Assembly (NCBI GenBank): GCA_000997405.1
Contig: LCBU01000012.1
Coordinates: forward strand, 1 to 9,921
Reading direction: 5' to 3'
From: Candidatus Woesebacteria bacterium GW2011_GWA1_41_7
GTDB taxonomy: Bacteria > Patescibacteriota > Microgenomatia > UBA8517
Length of the DNA stretch: 9,921 bases
Positions 6,653 through 9,921 of this stretch are shown here, one piece after another (the stretch's first letter is position 1; each line of letters starts with the position of its first letter). Both the position numbers and the translations under genes were made by a program. The notes below the pieces were generated by a model. It did no database searches. It was given only the letters and a program-made list of their open reading frames with translations, and was not told where the DNA came from.

Positions 6653-6835
6653 ATGAAAAATCATAAGTTGTATAGATCATCAACAAACAGAGTCCTGGCC
6701 GGGGTGTGTGCCGGTCTGGCTGATTATTTTAATATAGACCCCATTATCGTAAGACTTTTATTCCTAGTGTTTCTTTTTGCAGGATTTGGGATTATTATTT
6801 ATATAATAGCTTGGGTTTTTATTCCTACTAAATAA
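6653..6835 (+). CDS. PspC-domain mini-protein
   Basis: A 60-residue protein consisting of almost nothing but the PspC domain. The signature stretch NRVLAGVCAGLADYFNIDP (12-30) is followed by IVRLLFL and one long hydrophobic helix (about 34-57, FLVFLFAGFGIIIYIIAWVFIP). PspC proteins are small inner-membrane proteins. In enterobacteria PspC senses envelope stress with PspB, but stand-alone copies like this are of unknown function, so I assign none. No pspA or pspF is in view. A strong promoter lies directly upstream and there is no Shine-Dalgarno sequence. The next gene starts 1 nt after the stop, so the two are co-transcribed. Confidence 0.9.
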   Translation: MKNHKLYRSSTNRVLAGVCAGLADYFNIDPIIVRLLFLVFLFAGFGIIIYIIAWVFIPTK

Positions 6836-6836
6836 C

Positions 6837-7049
6837 ATGTCGGAACCAGGAGAAGTTAAAAAAGTTAAAGTTGTAAATAAGTATTCTGGCGGATCTTCAG
6901 GAGCCATATACGGATTGGGTTTCTTGGGTGCACTGGTTTACTTTATCCAACATTCGACCACTTTTCTTGAAGGTGTGATCGGTTTTTTTAAAGCAATAGT
7001 TTGGCCTGCACTCATGGTTTATAAAGTACTGGAACTTCTAAAATTTTGA
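6837..7049 (+). CDS. Small membrane protein paired with PspC
   Basis: A 70-residue protein with a lysine-rich, polar N-terminus (about 1-16, SEPGEVKKVKVVNKYSG). It has two hydrophobic stretches (about 23-37 GAIYGLGFLGALVYF and 48-68 GFFKAIVWPALMVYKVLELLK) separated by a short polar turn. I do not recognise a named domain. The GAIYGLGFLGAL...FIQH...KAIVWPA pattern resembles short hypothetical membrane proteins I associate with compact bacterial genomes, but no function is known to me. It begins 1 nt after the pspC stop and ends with TGA, so it is almost certainly translated with PspC and may be its partner in the membrane. Confidence 0.8.
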   Translation: MSEPGEVKKVKVVNKYSGGSSGAIYGLGFLGALVYFIQHSTTFLEGVIGFFKAIVWPALMVYKVLELLKF

Positions 7050-7098
7050 TCAATAAAATTTAGTTTGTATTAAGTTTTTTAGTTTTACTAATCGGGTG

Positions 7099-7104
7099 TA
7101 ATAT
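7099..7104 (+). promoter_or_regulatory. Candidate -10 element of the pilin-like gene
   Basis: TAATAT ends 6 nt before the ATG at 7111, the same spacing as at 1585, 6641 and 9393. An overlapping alternative, TATAAA (7102-7107), is closer to the ATG. No clear -35 is seen in the AT-rich spacer (7050-7110), and there is no Shine-Dalgarno sequence. Confidence 0.45.
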
Positions 7105-7110
7105 AAAATT

Positions 7111-7794
7111 ATGAAATTTTCCCTACGGGGATTTACTTTAGTTGAGATTCTGACAGTTGTAGCGCTTATTGTCATTTTGGCTTTTTTTGTTCTATTGAAT
7201 GTTCCTGCCCAGATAGCCAAGGCAAGGGATGCGGAAAGAAAAGGATCAATCGATGAGATAGGTAAATTTATTGAGGAGTACTATGCGGATACTAATTGCT
7301 ATCCTATTTCGATACCGACATGTACCAATCCCCTTGTCCTAGGTGACAAAAGTTATATTTCATATCTACCTTGTGACCCCACAACAAGAAATTCTTATGT
7401 TTATGTTAGTGAAATAAGCTCTTGCCCCAGTTGGTTTCAGCTCTATGGAAATTTGGAGTACACACAAGACAAGATCATTGATACTCTTGGATGTCGTAAC
7501 GGCTGTGGACCAATGTGCCAATTTAATTACGGCATAGCCAGCTCGAATGTAAGATTAAACTTCCTCTGTCAGAATAGTTCGGCCACACCTAATCCATCCA
7601 TACCACCCACACCCGACCCCGGTCCGGAAATACCATTACTACAGTATGTTTGTGCACCGGGAGGGGCGTGCGAAGCATTTTTGTTTCCGGAGCTTTCGGG
7701 GTGCCCTGATATTTATTTGGATGACCCGAGCTGTCAGGGTCAATGTAGCGACCCTAAAAACAGATGTCACGATTCCAGAGGAAAAACTAATTAG
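7111..7794 (+). CDS. Cysteine-rich type IV pilin-like protein
   Basis: Exported, membrane-anchored pilin or pseudopilin of 227 residues. The short basic leader MKFSLRG ends in Gly, followed by FTLVEIL with Glu at mature +5 (residue 12). This is the standard prepilin peptidase site, and the hydrophobic helix runs to about residue 30. The next part (ARDAERKGSIDEIGKFIEEYYADTNCYP, about 38-65) is typical of type II secretion/pilin helices. The rest is unusual. There are 14 cysteines (63, 71, 88, 105, 128, 132, 136, 153, 181, 187, 198, 208, 212, 219). A Pro-rich linker (about 159-175) leads to a compact C-terminal module with C181, C187, C198, C208, C212 and C219, following an approximate C-x5-C-x10-C-x9-C-x3-C-x6-C pattern. 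The even cysteine count suggests disulfides outside the membrane. The next gene downstream is comM; no pilus assembly genes are in the window. The role (major pilin, minor pilin or adhesin) is open. Confidence 0.85.
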   Translation: MKFSLRGFTLVEILTVVALIVILAFFVLLNVPAQIAKARDAERKGSIDEIGKFIEEYYADTNCYPISIPTCTNPLVLGDKSYISYLPCDPTTRNSYVYVSEISSCPSWFQLYGNLEYTQDKIIDTLGCRNGCGPMCQFNYGIASSNVRLNFLCQNSSATPNPSIPPTPDPGPEIPLLQYVCAPGGACEAFLFPELSGCPDIYLDDPSCQGQCSDPKNRCHDSRGKTN

Positions 7795-7853
7795 TTATCT
7801 TCATCTTTTAGATACTTTGAAATTATATTACTATTAATTAATCATCAAAGTTT

Positions 7854-9383
7854 ATGCTTTCAAAAATCATCTCTGGGTCATTGTGTGGCTTAAATGCGGT
7901 TTTAGTTGATGTGGAAGTAGATGTGGCTACTCAGGGGTTACCGAGTTTTACAATAGTTGGTTTACCGGACAAGGCGGTTGAAGAATCAAAAGAAAGAGTC
8001 AGAAGTGCCATTAAAAATAGCGGGGCAGATTTCCCGATAAGTAGAATTACGGTTAATCTCGCACCGGCAGATTTGCCCAAAATGGGGCCTTCTTATGACC
8101 TTCCGATAGCTTTGGGAATCCTAATTGCTTCGGGTCAGATTGCCCCCCAAGTTTCCGACGCTTTGTTTTTTGGAGAGTTGTCGCTTGACGGAAGTTTGCG
8201 TCACACCAATGGAATACTTCCTTTGACAAACCTGGCCAGAGAAAAGAAATTTAAAAAAGTTTTTATACCTAAAATCAATGAAAAAGAGGCGGCCGTGATT
8301 TCCGGAATCAGTATTTATCCGACGGATTCGCTTTTATCTTTAGTTAGATTTTTAAACGGAACTTTAGAAATTTCTCCGGCGCCAAAAATTAACCTTCGTA
8401 CACTTCTTACTAGAAGTGGGGCTGAGTTTGATTTCTCGGAGGTTGTTGGCCAAGAGCAGGCAAAACGCGCTTTGGAAATTGCTGCCGCAGGCGGACACAA
8501 TATTTTTCTTCGTGGAACTCCGGGGTCAGGAAAAACAATGCTTGCCCGGGCGCTTCCGGGAATTCTACCGACTCTAAGCGAAGATGAAGCCCTGGAAGTT
8601 ACCAAGATTTATTCAATTACCGGAAATTTACCGGAGGGAGAATCAATAGTCACCATCCGTCCGTTTCGAAGTCCACATCACACAACAAGCAGAATCGGTC
8701 TAATTGGAGGAGGTAGTAATCCGTCACCGGGCGAAATTTCTTTGGCTCATCGTGGTGTTCTTTTTTTGGACGAGTTTCCGGAGTTTCCGAGGAACGTTCT
8801 GGAAGCGCTACGGCAACCTCTGGAGGATGGTCAAGTTTCCATATCCCGCGCAAAAGGATCGGTTACTTACCCGGCACAATTTTTGCTGATTGCCGCCAGT
8901 AATCCCTGCCCATGTGGTTACTACGGTGATACAAAAAGACCGTGTACATGCTTACCTGGGATGATAACCAGGTATCAAAAGCGAATTTCCGGGCCGATTT
9001 TGGACAGAATTGATATGCACATAGATGTGCCGTCTGTTGAAACGCAAAAATTGATAGACGCCAACGGAGACCAGAAGGAAAAATCTGTTGATATCCAAAA
9101 AAGAGTACAAAAATCCCGTGACATTCAATTAAAAAGATTTAAAGCGACAAAGATAAAATCAAACTCAGAAATGACGACACGCGATGTCAAAAACTTTTGT
9201 GAGATAGACGGGGCATCAAAGACAATTATGATAAGCGCGGCTTCTACGATGAACTTAACTGCCCGAAGTTATTTCAAAGTTATCAAAATCGCAAGAACAA
9301 TAGCCGATCTTTCCGGTGAAGCAAAAATTACCACAATCCACATAGCAGAGGCCTTACAATATAGACCAAAAGTAGAAAATTAA
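7854..9383 (+). CDS. comM: ComM/YifB-family Mg-chelatase-like AAA+ ATPase
   Basis: Hexameric AAA+ helicase family protein. In transformable bacteria ComM promotes branch migration during integration of incoming DNA; homologues are widespread, so other DNA roles are possible. The 509 residues show three parts: an N-terminal ChlI/Lon-C-like domain (about 20-140, with GLPSFTIVGLPDKAVEESKERVR), the AAA+ core, and a C-terminal Mg-chelatase domain (about 404-500). The core has Walker A GTPGSGKT (221-228), Walker B VLFLDEF (302-308), the Asn of ASNPCPCG (348-355) as sensor 1, and arginine finger DRID (384-387). Cysteines 352, 354, 364 and 366 form a likely metal-binding CxC...CxC cluster. TARSYFKVIKIARTIADL (469-486) is the sensor 2 region. 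Length is normal and nothing is missing. No clear Shine-Dalgarno sequence or -10 precedes the ATG; it follows the pilin-like gene by 59 AT-rich bases. Confidence 0.95.
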   Translation: MLSKIISGSLCGLNAVLVDVEVDVATQGLPSFTIVGLPDKAVEESKERVRSAIKNSGADFPISRITVNLAPADLPKMGPSYDLPIALGILIASGQIAPQVSDALFFGELSLDGSLRHTNGILPLTNLAREKKFKKVFIPKINEKEAAVISGISIYPTDSLLSLVRFLNGTLEISPAPKINLRTLLTRSGAEFDFSEVVGQEQAKRALEIAAAGGHNIFLRGTPGSGKTMLARALPGILPTLSEDEALEVTKIYSITGNLPEGESIVTIRPFRSPHHTTSRIGLIGGGSNPSPGEISLAHRGVLFLDEFPEFPRNVLEALRQPLEDGQVSISRAKGSVTYPAQFLLIAASNPCPCGYYGDTKRPCTCLPGMITRYQKRISGPILDRIDMHIDVPSVETQKLIDANGDQKEKSVDIQKRVQKSRDIQLKRFKATKIKSNSEMTTRDVKNFCEIDGASKTIMISAASTMNLTARSYFKVIKIARTIADLSGEAKITTIHIAEALQYRPKVEN

Positions 9384-9392
9384 ATTCTCTGA

Positions 9393-9398
9393 TAAAAT
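9393..9398 (+). promoter_or_regulatory. Candidate -10 element of dtd
   Basis: TAAAAT ends 6 nt before the ATG at 9405, predicting a leaderless start. It lies in the 21-nt gap after the comM stop. No good -35 is visible, and transcription from comM is also possible. The lack of any Shine-Dalgarno sequence favours a start of this kind. Confidence 0.45.
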
Positions 9399-9404
9399 AA
9401 GCAT

Positions 9405-9848
9405 ATGAAACTGGTTATCCAACGAGTTGAAAAGGCACGTGTTTTTCGAGAGTCCGATAAAAAAACCGTCGGAGAAATAGGCAGAGGACTTTTTGTTCTG
9501 GTTGGCTTTAAAAAAGGAGACAGTGAAAAAGATGTTGAAGATTTGGCCGATAAACTGGCAAAACTTAGAGTTATGGGTGATGATCGGCAAAAAATGAATT
9601 TGTCAGTTAAAGATGTCGGCGCAGAGATATTGGTTGTTTCCCAATTTACACTTTATGCGGACACAGAAGGAGGCAATCGCCCAAGTTTTATTGAAGCAGA
9701 GGATCCTTTAAAAGCAAAAGAACTCTATGAACTTTTTATTAAAAAATTAATAGAAAAAGACATTAAAGTAGAAACCGGTAGTTTTGGGGATTATATGCAG
9801 ATAGAAGCTACTCTCGATGGCCCTGTCACAATAATTTATTCAGATTAG
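9405..9848 (+). CDS. dtd: D-aminoacyl-tRNA deacylase
   Basis: Hydrolyses the ester bond of D-aminoacyl-tRNAs (and Gly-tRNA(Ala)), recycling the tRNA and keeping D-amino acids out of proteins. It acts as a cytoplasmic homodimer. The 147 residues match the family length of about 145. Visible motifs are the N-terminal MKLVIQRVEKARV, SQFTLYAD (79-86) with the conserved Ser-Gln, GGNRPSF (89-95), and the DGP triplet (138-140) of the cross-subunit Gly-cisPro motif. The residue before DGP, usually Asn, is Leu here (L137), which I regard as a tolerated variant. The fold is complete and the gene ends 73 nt before the window edge. Confidence 0.94.
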   Translation: MKLVIQRVEKARVFRESDKKTVGEIGRGLFVLVGFKKGDSEKDVEDLADKLAKLRVMGDDRQKMNLSVKDVGAEILVVSQFTLYADTEGGNRPSFIEAEDPLKAKELYELFIKKLIEKDIKVETGSFGDYMQIEATLDGPVTIIYSD

Positions 9849-9921
9849 TCACCTTTTGTCGTCTGGAAATTGTAATTCATTCATATGTAAGCTGTTCCAT
9901 ATTGAAAAGTTAAATCAAATT

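Noticed and set aside
6197..6664. A 155-codon open frame on the - strand
   Set aside because: It runs straight through the RNase P RNA, its promoter and its terminator. The translation is Arg/Gly/Pro-rich with no domain, and the RNA helices explain the sequence.
7646..7837. A 63-codon + frame over the end of the pilin-like gene
   Set aside because: It overlaps the cysteine-ordered module in another frame and shows no family features. The pilin frame carries the Cys pattern and a clean stop.
1..9921. CRISPR array, insertion sequence, prophage, tRNA, toxin-antitoxin or retron-like element
   Set aside because: I saw no regularly spaced repeats, transposase or integrase motifs, cloverleaf, reverse transcriptase motif or small toxin/antitoxin pair. 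The window reads as core chromosome.
9849..9921. Possible promoter or small RNA at the right edge
   Set aside because: The 73 AT-rich bases have no paired -35/-10 boxes, no stem and no open frame that I can defend.

Overview
This 9.9 kb window is a compact, mostly housekeeping stretch of a low-to-moderate GC bacterial chromosome. Every protein gene lies on the + strand. One RNA gene, the RNase P RNA, is on the - strand. The short intergenic spaces, the gene content (PspC mini-protein, Cys-rich pilin-like protein, ABC-2 export operon fused to miaA, short RNase Y) and the protein style suggest a Candidate Phyla Radiation (Patescibacteria) genome, perhaps of the Microgenomates type. That placement is inference; no 16S rRNA or ribosomal protein is present to fix it. 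TGA is used as a true stop (for example at 3413-3415 and 7047-7049), so the recoded-TGA lineages such as Gracilibacteria and Absconditabacteria are unlikely.

Layout. Positions 49-1552 hold RNase Y (short, with no membrane anchor visible) and an HU-family DNA-binding protein with its own -35/-10 promoter. Positions 1597-6182 form a tight five-gene operon: ABC ATPase, two ABC-2 type permeases, miaA (tRNA A37 prenylation) and an AI-2E/PerM-family membrane protein. Gaps are 28, 13 and 2 nt, followed by an 8-nt overlap. Positions 6207-6598 on the - strand hold a complete type A-like RNase P RNA with its own extended -10 promoter and terminator. From 6653 the + strand resumes with a PspC-domain mini-protein and a 70-residue membrane protein, then a secreted, cysteine-rich type IV pilin-like protein, the ComM/YifB AAA+ protein, and D-aminoacyl-tRNA deacylase (dtd). 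The last 73 bases (9849-9921) show nothing I can support.

How the genes fit together. Four loci act on RNA or translation quality: rny (mRNA decay), rnpB (tRNA 5' processing), miaA (tRNA modification) and dtd (removal of D-amino acids from tRNA). The ABC trio is an export system of unknown substrate. The pilin-like protein beside comM fits a type IV pilus/natural transformation theme, but no other pilus or competence genes are in view.

The most interesting regulatory signal is that several transcription-unit starts have a -10 hexamer ending exactly 6 nt before the ATG, with no Shine-Dalgarno sequence. This predicts leaderless mRNAs. I do not see a convincing undescribed defence, mobile or biosynthetic system here.
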